Shown here: one piece after another, positions 11,226 through 24,327 of the stretch | Numbering within the stretch: the first letter of the stretch is position 1 | Layout: every line of letters starts with the position of its first letter | Assembly (NCBI RefSeq): GCF_051014685.1 | Contig: NC_135060.1 | Coordinates: forward strand, 1,364,001 to 1,428,000 | Length of the DNA stretch: 64,000 bases | Direction: 5' to 3' | Source: Ptiloglossa arizonensis | Taxonomy: Eukaryota; Arthropoda; Insecta; Hymenoptera; Colletidae | The notes under the pieces: generated by a model | What the model was told of the DNA's origin: nothing | Seen by the model: only the letters and a program-made list of their open reading frames with translations | Database searches by the model: none | Made by a program: the position numbers and the translations under genes

Positions 11226-14200
11226 TGGGAGCGGTAAGTTTTCACTTTTTCGCGTTTCCTAAAAATGTTTATCGATGAAACGGTTCCTTGGATAAATTTT
11301 TGCTCGTTCGACGTATCTAATATTCTTCTATAATTGTAATTAGAATTTTTGCTTCATCGGTAACGAATAAAAATCGTTCGTTTCTTTTTTTAATCGTTAT
11401 TCGAGATTTCGTTACCCGGATAAGAATCGTGCCCGTAACCGGTGTAAAATAATTTCGCGGAAAATTTGATTTCGAATCGAAAGAATCGGTCTGCGATTTT
11501 CCTTCCGCGTAACCCGTACGTTGGGAGTTTCGAAACGTTCCTTCAAAACGTTTCCTCGTTCGCTTCTTTCCCGTCGTCAAATTTCGTGGACAGAGGCAAC
11601 ATTCATCAGAGGACATTATGCGCAGGAACGCAAAGGATGACCCGAATTTTCAGTTTGCTGCGCCCGTGTTCGGATTTATTTTTTCCCCAGGAGATATCTC
11701 AATTTTTCAAAGTAAGCTTTGTTCGGATTTCCACGGAATCAACGTCGGTTTGCTCGCCCATCCGTGGACACCGTTTCAAAAGATATTTTTTTAATATCGA
11801 AGCGGATATTCATTCGTGTTCATGGACTTAATTCTCGGAAACAAAAATACGACTAAATAATCTGGCTGTCGAAAACAACGAGGTAGGTAAGGAAACGTTC
11901 CCACGAAGCAGCGACGTGCTACTCTTTTTCGTAAGAGAATTTTTAGTCCTGTGTCCTTCGACGATTTGTCGAGATATGGTAAGAGAAATTTGAGGTTCGA
12001 CAGTGTGTACTTTGCGAACAAAATACATTTTCAAATAAAATGTATTTTAGTATTTTGTACAGGTTATTCCAAGGTATCTCGTTCGAAACAACGTTGATGG
12101 TTGTAGGTATTCTTTACCGTTGACTTGAAATCCCGTGGCAGGAATGCGAGAAAAGTGGAAAGGGTATACTTATTCTCACGCAAACGTTCGATTCTAGTTC
12201 GCTATTCGTCGCGGCAGTTACAAATATATGTGAACCGACTGACGAAAAAGATAGCCAGATAGAGAGAGATAATGAGAAACACGTGGCAGACAGAGCACCA
12301 TTGGCGTAGATGCAACGTATCACTACTGTACAATAGTTGTGTCTAATACGAAACAACAACTTTGCTAGTTTTTTACAAAATATGCTAGGAAAGCATTGGT
12401 TATAAAATTACCAGTAAAAGTAAGTAAAATTTTTTTTGAGAACAAAAATGATTTAATAAAAAGTTAATTTAAAAATAAACGAAACTGAAGAAAAATGTTT
12501 TTGTTGCACAAAAATAGAAAGCTACGTATCAATCGTATTAAAATTGTGCACACTGTATACAAATATATTTCTATTCCTATCATTTATATATTTACTATAA
12601 AATAAAAATCGAAATTCGATTGGTTTAAATTTCAATGTATTATAAAATATTGAACGTTGCATTCCAAACTTTGTTTGCAGAACCAAGTATTCCATCGACG
12701 GTATGAAATCCTCGACGCTACCTCGTCATCCGTACCCTATGAGAAAACGCATACCACCTTGCGCTTATTATTTATCATTTATATTATCTTTTTCCCCGGA
12801 CCGGTTCCCAGTACCCGCTGCAAACGATCGGGTCCGCGTCCGCGGCAATTTAAAACGATTTATCGCGCGGAGTAACTCCTTATTATGGATCGCTTAATGC
12901 GGATAGTCTTAACAATACACAAAAGCAGGGGTTGTATCGGGTGAGCCCGGCGCGGGTGGGAGTTAATAGAACCTCGTTGTTACGGGGAGGAAATTCGATA
13001 ATCGCTCGGCATATACTCTGCACGCACACAAACGAGGCCCCTTCCACGTCGATTTCGCGCCGCCTTGGAGAGAACTTTGACTAAACGGCTCCACGCTTCC
13101 TTAACCTCCCCATTAATCAATATTATATCGCCCAGAACGTTCCTTTGTTTATTGACTGTCAGCTAATAGGTTTTCGGTGCCTTGGCATCGACGAATTCGC
13201 CAACGACGACGCTGACAAAAAGCGGGGAACGCTCACGATCCCCCTCCAATAGGGCTGGGCACGAGGGCGGGGGGAAAGACGATAAGGTGCTTTCGCCCTA
13301 CGTTCAAAGAGCCTCATTGTGTAAACGGTGTAAACTACTTTGCTGTCGCGGCGTCATTGCACCTGCGAGAAAATTACGTCGCCGCGTTCTACGCTTTGTC
13401 TGCCCTGATCGAACGCTCGCGGTCACGTTAACGATAATAAATTTCACCCTTTCACGAGTCGGGAGAAACGGGACCCCAAACGAATCCGTGGACAGGGACC
13501 GAGAGTCGGGGAACCCGACTAAACGGAAAACGTTGTTACTCGACGCGAGTTACGCCCACTTTTGAGGTTAGAGTACTCGGTGTGACTCTTCACACGGAGT
13601 CCCGCCATTTTTTCACAGTTGGCGCGATTACCTCCGATCATTGACTATCATAAACGTTCATTTGTTAAACGAACGATTGCCAAAATACCAAAGAAAATGA
13701 AAAGAGATTTTTTTGAGTATTTGTCAAAGAGGTTAAAAAAATATAAAATTAATTAAATATACAATTTTTATATGTAGAATAATTAGAATAATTGTGATTG
13801 TACAGGCGTTTTCTCATTTTTTATTCATCGATATGCGAAAAAAATGTAAATGTTTTCAATCTAGAAAGGTTATCTTTAAGCGCTTATTTTTCTTTTTACA
13901 CAAGTAATCTAAAACACGGACCGAGAACGAATCGTTGGAATGAGTTACCATTTCCAGTAAACGTTGTAAAATATTAATTAATTGGAATTCGTTCTCCCGG
14001 GAGAAAGAACAATGAATATTTACAAAGAAGATAAATATAGGAGTGCCAGCGGAATCACCATTATCGGTATTTATTTATATTTTTGTAATCTCTTCTGAAA
14101 TCCATGTCCCAAACAAAGAATAAATATTGTTTGACGAGTGCTTCAAAGAATCTCCTTTCGCTTTCTTTCGTGCTTAATCTGCTAATCGTTCGGAGCGGAG

Positions 14201-16378
14201 GGTCCTTAATGGATTAATATTCAACAAGGAATAATCTATCAAAAACTTCTTATTTCTATTGTATCGTATATTACACCAATTTAATTAATATTCTGTCCGC
14301 TTATCCTTATTTATAATTAAATATTCTCTACAATTGAGATTGTATCTTGTTTGTCCAAGAACTATTTCTTCCAACTTGTATTTCAAACTTGTTTTCTTGT
14401 TTTTCCTCTTACCCTTGATAAATAATAATGCTAATTCTCGATGAAAATTTCCGACGTATCGGAATTTCAATACTATATATTTGTATTTTATCTTTAAATC
14501 TTTATAATTCGTTTCATTTTATTTTCCGTCAGCGGGTACAAGAAATCGTTTTCCACGTACACTTGCAACTAAATAACGATCGATTTTGCATGTATTCCCT
14601 CGAGGCAACTTGACACGGTACGTCATCGGTAAAAATTAGTATGCTGTTTTCGATTGGGAATCTGTGCACGGTGCCAAAGGAGGAACTCGGAGCTCGCGAA
14701 CCGTCGACCTAAGGAGACGATGTCAAAACGAACACCGAAAGAGGGTCCCTGATCTATAATTATTCACGAACACGGATATCTCGCGGAATTAAAATGCAAC
14801 CGCCGAGCCGCTTTGTGGTAAAAGCTGGAAAAGTCTGTCGAAAGACGGACACGGAGCACGAATATTGCTAAATTTAGGGCACCCGCAATTAGGCAGCGCA
14901 TACTATTTCGTATTTAATTACGTTCCTCGCGAGCCCCGCTGGATACACGTCGGTGTTGTTAAACGTCGCTACAATTTAATAGCAACAGCTATTTGCGTAT
15001 CAAGCGAATGCATTTATCCGCTTGAAAATTGATTCTCGAAACATCCGTGCAAGTCTTCCCCCTCCACTGGATTTTTCTGCAATTTTTCCAGAATTGTAAA
15101 CCGACCAAAAATTAGGGAAACGAATTTAAGGGATGAAACTATTTTCCAAAGTTTTACTCGCCAACGCTGCATTAAAAAAAATGGCAGATAAAAATACAGA
15201 TAAAAGTAAAAACACTTTTACCACATATATCCTCAACATTTTTGGAAAGACACGGGGAATTATTTTTATTCTAATATATATTTGTAACCAGTCGCGAGTA
15301 TTTTTATTTTGTATCGATCGGCGCGTGATCGTTTGATATGAAAACCGTATTTTTGATTATTCTCGCAACATTGTATGACCAAATAATTAACAAGAAAAAT
15401 ATCGTAACGTCAAGTTTCGCGTCTCTGATAAATTTTCTTCCATTGTGGTATTAATCGTTTCCAGAATCAAGGTGCTTGGAACGCGAATACAATTTTGATA
15501 CCAAAACTCCTTGCGAATCGCGATTTCGTATTTAATTATACCGGAGTGCAAACCTTACCGGAGGGGGCGATAATAAAATGTAAACGGCGTTCACGTCGAC
15601 ACGTGGTCGGCCTCATGGTTGCTCAACCTGCGGACGAAAGGAACGCCTGCCGTGGTTTGCGTTGCTGAAACTCCGAGTCATGGCGCTCCTTGTTGCTCGA
15701 TTTCACCAAGACGTTTCGGCACCACCTCTTTTTGGACTCGTGATTGCGTCTCCGAACATACAACACGGATTTGGAGTGAAAATACTGCTGTGGCGGTTCT
15801 ACTCGGTTGGAGTTCATTTGCATCGAAAATTGGCCGTTTCGCGGACTTTTTGTTCGCAATAACTGGAAAGAATTCGGTGTAAAACTCTTCCCCACCAATT
15901 GCTTACAAGGTGTGCACAAAAAGTTACGTCAAAGGAAATGCAGCTATTTGTCCAACAAACTCTACAGCCAATTCTGAATTAAAAATGTGAGGTTTTACGT
16001 AAGTAAATGTAAATGTAAAAAATTACATTAAAAGAATGAAAATAAAATTTGCTTAAGAGAAGTCAATTTTTGAAATTCACTGGCAAACTCGTTATTTTTA
16101 TCCGTGTTGGTGTATAGTAAATACTGTTGGTAATGATAGTGTATTTTTTAATTACACTTTTCAATTTCGAATAGTTTACGAACATTAACGTAAGTAGGAA
16201 GAACGAGTAACGGGAAAACACGTTAGCTAAATTTCATTTCGTACTTTCGATTCACTTTTTCACAACGAATGGTCCCTTGGCTGTCAACGGTACATTTGGG
16301 GAACACCAAGCCGTGCAGATCGCAAGAGCAAATACGCGATTACGATATGTATATTGCGAGGGTGAAATCTTAAGTATA
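11226..16378. other. Non-coding DNA, mostly AT-rich
   Basis: No gene recognised. GC-richer islands near 12780-13560 and 14640-15050 alternate with AT-rich stretches. The 127-codon open frame at 13182-13565 (plus) sits in one of the GC-rich islands and has no domain I know. A TACAGG-like start at 12058 was considered as a transposon end but could not be paired with a partner. Confidence 0.45.
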
Positions 16379-16398
16379 CTCTCTCTCTCTCTTTCTCT
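16379..16398. repeat. (CT)n microsatellite
   Basis: A short CT dinucleotide run with one TT interruption. Confidence 0.85.
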
Positions 16399-17201
16399 GT
16401 GTTAGTCGCTAGAACGATTTAAATTCACCTAGAACTAGGTCGACGAGGCGCCCAGACCTTGCTATGCGTCAACAAAAGAATCGTGGCACGACCTTTGGTT
16501 TTAACCCTTTCCAGTCGAAAACTCCGGTATTGGAGCCGATGAAGTCGATCACTTTTAAAAATTGTGATCCATACTGTAGACTTTTGAAATCATCTACTAT
16601 TCTATCAGGGACGAACAACTACAGCTTGCCATTTAACAAAATCAAGACCATCTTGAGATATTCGAAAACTATCCATTCGTAAAAAAATATTTATCGACAC
16701 ACTGTGGTTTCCTCGATATCGTACTCAAAATTCTAAAAATAACAGAGATAATTGAGGCGATCGAAGTCATTACGGTTGCTGCACAAGTTCGATAATTCCG
16801 TTGATATCGGAAAAATTTGAACTCGACATCACCGGAATCCTCAATTATGATCCACGCGATCATCGAACAATCCCCGAAGGGTGGTAAAGCCAGGAAACGA
16901 GTAAACCCGCGAGAAAACCGCCCCAGGGAAAACAACACCGATCCTTGCGGTTGCCGATTCGCGTCAGTCACTGCGACTTAAACACAAGGAACACCGTTTT
17001 AAAAGGGGTTTTAGGTGGAAGACACCCCCTCGCAGGTAACGGGCTCGAGGACAGGGTAAGACGACGTGGCGAGAAGGGGACAGAAATGGGGGTAGGTAGG
17101 AGCGAGGGGTGGCGGGATGACAACAATTCTTTTCCGCGACGGCGGAGGACCGCGGCCGGGAAATTAGCATCGATAAATTTTCCGGCGCGTCGTTCCGCGT
17201 T
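16399..17201. other. Non-coding DNA, nothing supported
   Basis: Mixed composition, GC-rich after about 16900. Open stretches near 16945-17279 overlap on both strands and cover simple repeats, so they are not called. Confidence 0.45.
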
Positions 17202-17247
17202 GTCGTCGGCGACGTCGACGACGACGACGACGACGCTGGCGACGCCA
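17202..17247. repeat. (GAC)n trinucleotide repeat
   Basis: An imperfect GTC/GAC trinucleotide tract with a pure GAC core at about 17211-17235, ending in GCTGGCGACG. Any translation through it would be low complexity. Confidence 0.85.
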
Positions 17248-20200
17248 GCGGCCCGTATATAGCGCTGCGAAAGTGACACGATGATGCATAGGCGACTGTT
17301 TTAAGAATTATTTGTTATTTATTGCCCGGCGAAGGAGCAGATTTTTTCGCCCCGTTTGACGCCCTTCGGAAAACACCGCGCGGAAAATAGACAACCGTGC
17401 GAGCTTTAATTGAATCCCCCGAGCACCATCCTTTACAATTTTTACCGAAACCGTTCGAGAACGTTACTTTTAAACAACTATATCAATCCTTTGCTAATCT
17501 TTGAAACTCGTTCCGATTCTTTAGATCGAAAGTAAGAGGACGTAGGTATCGAAGAATAAATTAAGCGTTAAAAGTGCTAACCTCTCAGCAATATCCATTT
17601 TTCAGATCGAAAGAATAGTTTCTTGCTTCGCAATATTTCATTGCGAAAGATATTCAACCATACCGACCGTTTAAATTTTCCAAGTTCTTGCACATTTGCG
17701 AAATATTATCGCAACGTTGAAAGTCGAAAATAGAAAACTGAATAAAACTGATTGCACCCGAAATAAAGAAAATAACGGAAATCAAGAGCGGAGCCAGTCG
17801 GCATAGAAAATTAATCGTCAAGCTGACCCCATATTCCGTAAGAATAAAACTCACACCGTAGAGAAGAGATTTACGTTTGTCCAAGGGGCTGTAACATCCG
17901 AAAACACTGTTAAAGCTCGCGAACCAGTTCGCCCGAATTTTCTCGTTAAAGCGGAGCTACTTCGGTTAGCTGCGATCGCTTAGGTGGAACATAGGCGTGG
18001 CAGAGTTCTCGAGAGCGAGAATTCGTCGCGACGTGGAAGGAAAGGAAAAAAAAGAAAAGGAAAAATGTCCCGCAACAAAGGAGGGACTCAACAAAGAGGC
18101 AGATTTTCAATCCGATGTCCCGAGGAGAGTAAGATTCCCGGACAACAAGATTCGTGCTCCTGGAATCGGGGCAGGATTTCGCGGGGGGCGCGCGCGGCCC
18201 GGTAGTTAAAAGTTACAAGATGATTCGTTGAGTAATCCCAGACCGTTTCCAGACGGTTGCAAATTGCAATCGTGAACGCCGCGATAATTGTCGCGCCAGT
18301 TTGCGTAATGACAATTTTCATCGTGTCGTCACACGCCGCCTCTGGAGGGGAGAAATGGTAATAGCCCTATTGCATCTTTCGAGGCACCGTCATTACTACG
18401 AATAGACCACTCGGATCTCCGAATATCCTGCGGCCACGTACCGTCTCTCAAACGTTCTTATACATTACGATACAACGTTACACAAAGTGCGAACCACACG
18501 ACCAGATACAGTTCGACGGGTTGTCCGGAACGTACTGCTGGATTTTGCGTAAACGAGGAAACAAAATATTCGAGTGTAATTGTTTCTTTTTTCTACGATT
18601 CAATTTTTTTAAACCCGTACATCGTTCGAAACATCTTTCCAGTGTCTGGGTTAGGGTGTGAAAGAAAATTTGTCTTTGCGATTCGACGCGTAACTGGCAT
18701 TTCCACGGCACAAACGTAACTATCTTTCTTAATCTATCGAAAAACAATGTAGCGCAAAAATTGAAACAAGAATAAAAAATTACCGACATCGGGACGATTT
18801 CCAAACCTGACGGACCGAAGCTGGAAAGACCTCGCAGAAAGCGAATTGCCCGTCGACAACGGTTATCTCGACCCTGTACCTCTGTCTAACGGTAAATCAA
18901 GGATTTCTTTTAACGAGCATTAATTGTTTTTGCGATAGTGAAAATGGCTTGGCCGGGCGGTTAAAGTTAACGGCGTCTGCGCTCAATATTGCCTGTCGAG
19001 TAGCATGTAAATGGTTTCTTTCCTCCTTCCAGGACGCGTTTCCAGCGGACAAGCACAGCGCTGGGTTTTGTTCGTGCTAAGGTACTCTTTTTAAACAGCG
19101 CACCACCTTCTTTTTCTGTTTACATCCACCGCGTTGAATGTGCGCGATCAAATGTATTCTTCCGGAGTTGAATAACGTGGCATATTCACAGCTGCTTTTT
19201 TTCTCATCCCCTGACAAATAGGGAAACAGGGAACTCTGAATGCAAGAAAACAGATACCGTGCGATGAATGTTAAACATCGAACAAGAAAGATGGACTCGA
19301 GGGAAGATTTCGGAAAGATGGACAAGAAAAAGTGGACGATCGGACAATAAAATGGAGTAGGAGCTTGGAATATAGCTAAGCCCCGATCAGGGACTCTGGA
19401 GAAGGGATTTCGACTATAGCAGAGCCTCTATTATCGCGTTAGAGTCTCGTTCGTTGCATTGCGTCGATAAGTGGAGGGGATGGTCACTTAGCAACCGAGC
19501 AAAGACGGAGAAGCGAGCTTAGGTAGTGGGGATGCACAATGTAGCTGGGGAGATTATTAGACTATATTCTACTGTAACTATCCCTGCCATACGTTCCGGT
19601 ATAAGTTTATTGGATTATGGTAAACAAAATAAGAAACATCACCACCATTAATCTGAATGTATTTGCATAGGTAATAGGAAATATTGGCTGTATTGTAGAT
19701 GAGAAACGTACTTGGATGTTTCAACCATTTTTTTTTTCTTTAGAACATCTTTTCGATAGACTGTAATTTTCACAGAAACCAAGACGCGTTACCGTTCGAT
19801 GGGACACTTTCAACGAAACTTTCGATGGATTTCTACCGTACTCGTAACGAAACTTACGAGTCAAAGAAATACGATAAAATCTTCTGGAAAACCGAACGGG
19901 CCAAAACTGGTAGCGACAAATCGAAAGCTAGAAAACAGACGGAAACTCCAAAGCGACGAACGAAATAAAGGGGAATCGGAGAATCAACGGACAAGATCCT
20001 CGGTAATGTTGTGTAGGGGAAAACTCTTCCGACCCCATAGATCAATGGTTCGTAATTATTGTAAGTTCATTAGAGCCAGCAGGTTCCCACCTCCTGTTTC
20101 TTCCCGGTCGACGGTTCTCCATCTTCCCCCACCTCGGAAGAAGTCTCCGTGGCCCGAAAACCCCTGTTGGCGGACCTGAAATTGCGACATTCCGCGCGAA

Positions 20201-23200
20201 ACGCCGAAACTATTTGACTCTGTAATTTGTGATTGTAGTTTATTGCGCGGATAGACTAACGGACCGTCGTTGCAACGCTGTTGCTCAACTCCCCGCAACG
20301 ATTCCTTGCAATTTCGGGCTTGGAATTCCAACGGAAACCTGGGACACGCGCGGCGTTATGGATTGCGTCTCTTTGGAACTTCTATCGGTCCTGAAAGAGT
20401 GAGCTTCGTCGAAGCGGAGCAGAAATACGCGACACGGAAATATTTTACAGATAACGCGTTATCTGGAAATTATCCGGAACGTTTCTCGCGGAAGATACCC
20501 CCATTGTTCCATTCTCTGACGGTGATTCTATTTTCTAGGTATAACCTGCCACTTGGAGAATACGCTTCGACGAGTTTTCTATCGTATCTGTAATTGAACG
20601 CGCGAGAACGAATCAGAAACATCGGCAGCATCGAAATTAGGCGTCTCCGCCGCACCGTTTCCAGCAACCGAGGGCTACTTCCGGTACACGCGGAGGACCA
20701 CAACTGCCCCAGAAAAAAAATGTAAAAAAAAAGAGATTGCAGCCGGTGCAATTTCTATCGCATTTCTATTACGCTCGCGGCCGAATTAAGGAGGCTGTAG
20801 TCGTGCGCGTAATTCTTGTTACAAAAGCGTACACGCAGCCGGCATTATGCCTAGTCCTCAGCCCTCTCGTAATTCCGACGCCAGTTTTTCCGTCGCAGTA
20901 ATCTTCGTAACGATGTCGCGAGTGCCGTAACACGGTAAATTACTGGATCAATGCGCTTTAAGAGGGCCGCCTCGCCTTACGAAGACAATGCCACCCCTGT
21001 GGGAAGCGGGTGGTGGCGGGGAGGAGCCTCGACGAGGGCCGGGGTACGGAATAATCTTGCGAAAATTTCAATCAGCGAAATGCATCACATATTCCTGTCA
21101 CCCCCTACGCCCCCAAGATCGTAAATAAGCTGAATTATGCCGCGGGACGTGCAGATTTAAAGGCATCGAGCCTCGCGACTGTGAAATTACGCACCCGCTT
21201 CCAATTGGTCCAGGCTGCCATGTTTTTTTCCGAGGGGATCCCCGACGAACCTTGAACCGACGAAACAGAATCGTTGCACGAATTTTCAAAAGGGATTCCC
21301 CTCTTCTTTAAATCCTCCAACAAATTCTACCGTCCAGGAGTGCAATTGGAAAAGAATTATTGCGGATAGAAAACTGTACGTTTACGAGTGCTTAGAAATT
21401 GTTGAACAAAGTGTACGCTCGAGGATTATAATTGGGAAAGAATTGCTGTGGGAAAAGAACAGAGTACGTATTATTGAACTGCAATAATTATAGTATATTA
21501 TAGTATATATTTATAGTATACGGTCAATAGCTACCGTAATATATTTATTTTGCAACGAGAACTAATTAAAATATATAATACTTCGGAGAGTACATAAGAT
21601 ATTTCGGTAACGAACACCGTTATTCTCCGCAAGTAGTTTTTCAATAACGACTTTCGACGACATTATATTCCACAGTCATTGATATTCGCCCGAACAGCTC
21701 GTCGAAAGACAAATATAAAAATACAGCAGTCCATGAAGAAAGCGTGGGTAATATTCATATCTCAGAAGCGATTCCACCTGCGGAGCTCCTACTGTGCAAT
21801 TTTTGCTCGGCAAAGTTTCCTCTAACTGCTATAGTTTTAGAAATTATTAAGGTACTAATAGTTACCGAACCACCCTTTATAAGAAGAGAGGTCAGATGAA
21901 ACCGTTGATAGGATCATTCGACATCCATTTTAATTCCTATTTCAACTTAGAAGCTACTTAACGCGCAATTCGCTTCACAACTTAAATTGGCTGTATCTCA
22001 GGAACAAAGAGTCCACGAACTCGTATTTATAGAGATTTTCCTCCTCGACACGTTGAGCGCCATGTGCATCCAATTCGATGCACACCTATGTGGGTCCAGG
22101 GCGCTGCATCAATTTGAATACACACGTATGTCGAGCTGCGTTAATTTTATACGATATATAATTTTATATTGCGTGTATTACGAATCGTAGTAAAATAAAA
22201 ACATACTTCGTTAAGAAATGTACTTTAATGTGAACAATTTTGCTTAAAATTACTTTGTTCAAAATTTACGAATTCATGTATAATAGTAATAAAAAAAATG
22301 ATTTCAAATTGTGCTCCATTTTATGCTAATAATAACAAACGATTAAAATAAAATATACACATTAGTCGCAAGTTTGTCAACAGTTATGTATAAATAAATT
22401 AATCTTAACTTGGAAGAAAGCTGGGTTAAAACTATTCGATAAAACGGTAACACGGTTCCGAAGTATATTTCGTCGGGTCTCTACGGGCGATTAAATTTCA
22501 CCGATGAAAAATTCCCAGTGCAACGTTCCCGAAATACCGAACATCTTCGACTCTCGAGCGATGTCCTAGATTTCCAGCGAGAGAAGCCCGGTGTTCGGGC
22601 TCGGTGCTCTCTACTTGCCAACCGGTAGGCGCCAGTGAACTTGCTGAATCCCAGAGGAGCCTCGGGACCTCGGGAACGAGACCACGACGCGTTGGAAGCA
22701 GAAAAGGAGTGACGTAGCTCGACACTGGCCAGTAGGGAGGACGAAGAACGAGTCGGAGTACAGAGGAACAGGGAGGGACAGAGGCCGCACCCTTCTCGCG
22801 TGGGTCGCCGGATGTGACAGTCGCTCTCTTTAATTACTCACACGCATACGCGATGAATGGCCGCGTAAGAAACCGGCCAAGTGCGTCGCATACATTCTCA
22901 CCCACACCCGCGCCACGGGCACATTATGTTTTGCGCGTCTGCCCTCCCACAGGGCCACGCAATCACGTGGAGTCCTGCGGCTCCGATAAAAGGACGAAAA
23001 AGATCGCGAGTCCAGTCGCGATCGAAGATCCGTCGGTCGAACGTCGTGCTTTTACCCACTCGAGATCGGGCTCAATGGGTGCCCACGAATCTGAATCACA
23101 ACACCCAAGTACGTACTTCCATCCTTTCGTTCGGATCGCCCGGTGCTGTTTTGCTCCACGTAGAATAGAATACTGATCATCCAGACTCCCCATTGTATGT

Positions 23201-24280
23201 ACAGCCTCTTTCGTTTATTTCGCTCGTTCTGCCTCCGATACCTACCGATGCAATGTTTCGCGCCAAAGAACAACTCGTCTACCCGCCTACTGTTTCATAC
23301 TACGGACGATGGGGACTTCCTGGACCTACAAATACACGGTTTCTTCCACTGGGGTTTAGATCGGGTTCGGGATAGTCGTTTTTTTATTTTCGACGACACC
23401 GTGAATCTTAGCAAAGACGAATACGATATTTGGGTAGGTGAACGTGCGGAGAAACGCACGCAACTGACGATAAAATTTGTAAAAATTGAAAAAGTACGAA
23501 AACCTTGAGTATCCAAAATATTGCACTACACACCGTTAAAATATTTTTCGTTTAAACTTCGCAACTATATTTTCTTCGGCCATTAATTCCTATTATGTTC
23601 GTCGTGTGAACTTTTTTAAAAGACAAGTACCCTTTTAACAGCAGCAATTTTTTGCAGGGGAAAATAATTTGAAGAAAAAGTAGCTTAAAAGTTGAATCAC
23701 GTGAATATAACGTAAAGCTCGCACACGTGTACACGTACACGTATAATTTTACTCCAGATCGGATTCGATCCAGGGTCCTCGAACCTTTCGCTATACTCGA
23801 AAGTAAACGGATATCGAGATCTGGTATTGCACAGCCGAAAGACGCAATATGGAAAGTTGAAACTTTACAATAACGGATGCTTTACTACCGGCGCTATAGC
23901 CATTAACGGGTAATTAGAAACAGATGCCGAGCGAATCTTTTAACATAAAGCATAACCTTAATTCATAAAGCGCGATTACTCAGCGGCCGAGACGGCCGGA
24001 GGAGGCCGTACATCAGTGACACCTTCGAAACAAAAGTTTTAATTATTTATTAGCCAGGACACGCGTTGAATGCGGCATTTCATGGCCCAACCCCGTGGTG
24101 CTTCGTGCTTTATGTAGCTTGCCCCCTTTTGGTACTTCCTTCAAATTGGGGAAATTTATCAGGGCGAAAGCATAATTCTAAAATAATGGAGGAGCCCGGC
24201 CACTTTTATGCCCCCGATTTCGAATCTATCATTTTTCGCCCGCTATAACTAAGGATTCGAAACGTTGCGAATCGGTGAGT
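17248..24280. other. Non-coding DNA with GC-rich islands
   Basis: No gene, RNA gene or transposon recognised. GC/CpG-richer islands near 18960-19070, 20600-21060, 22480-23170 and 23960-24240 are separated by AT-rich DNA (for example 21450-21600 and 22140-22400). The islands could be regulatory sequence conserved between species, but a single sequence cannot show this. An inverted GTG/CAC-rich stretch (alternating ACGTGTACACGTACACG) lies near 23724-23742. Confidence 0.4.
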
Positions 24281-24327
24281 ATTTCTAAGCGTTTGTGCCG
24301 AGTATCGGCACAAATTTCTAAGCGTTT
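24281..24327. repeat. Perfect 10-bp-stem hairpin flanked by 14-bp direct repeats
   Basis: TTTGTGCCGA (24292-24301) pairs with TCGGCACAAA (24305-24314) around a 3-base loop. The identical 14-mer ATTTCTAAGCGTTT occurs at 24281-24294 and again at 24314-24327, overlapping both stem ends. Equivalently, this is a 33-bp tandem duplication whose unit contains the hairpin. No element around it is recognised. Confidence 0.85.

Noticed and set aside
12058..12360. TACAGGTTATTCCAAGG as a transposon terminus
   Set aside because: No paired terminus or transposase-like translation; the motif is too short on its own.
23761..23810. GGTTCGAGGAC-like tRNA B box on the minus strand
   Set aside because: No matching A box, acceptor stem or anticodon arm could be built around it.
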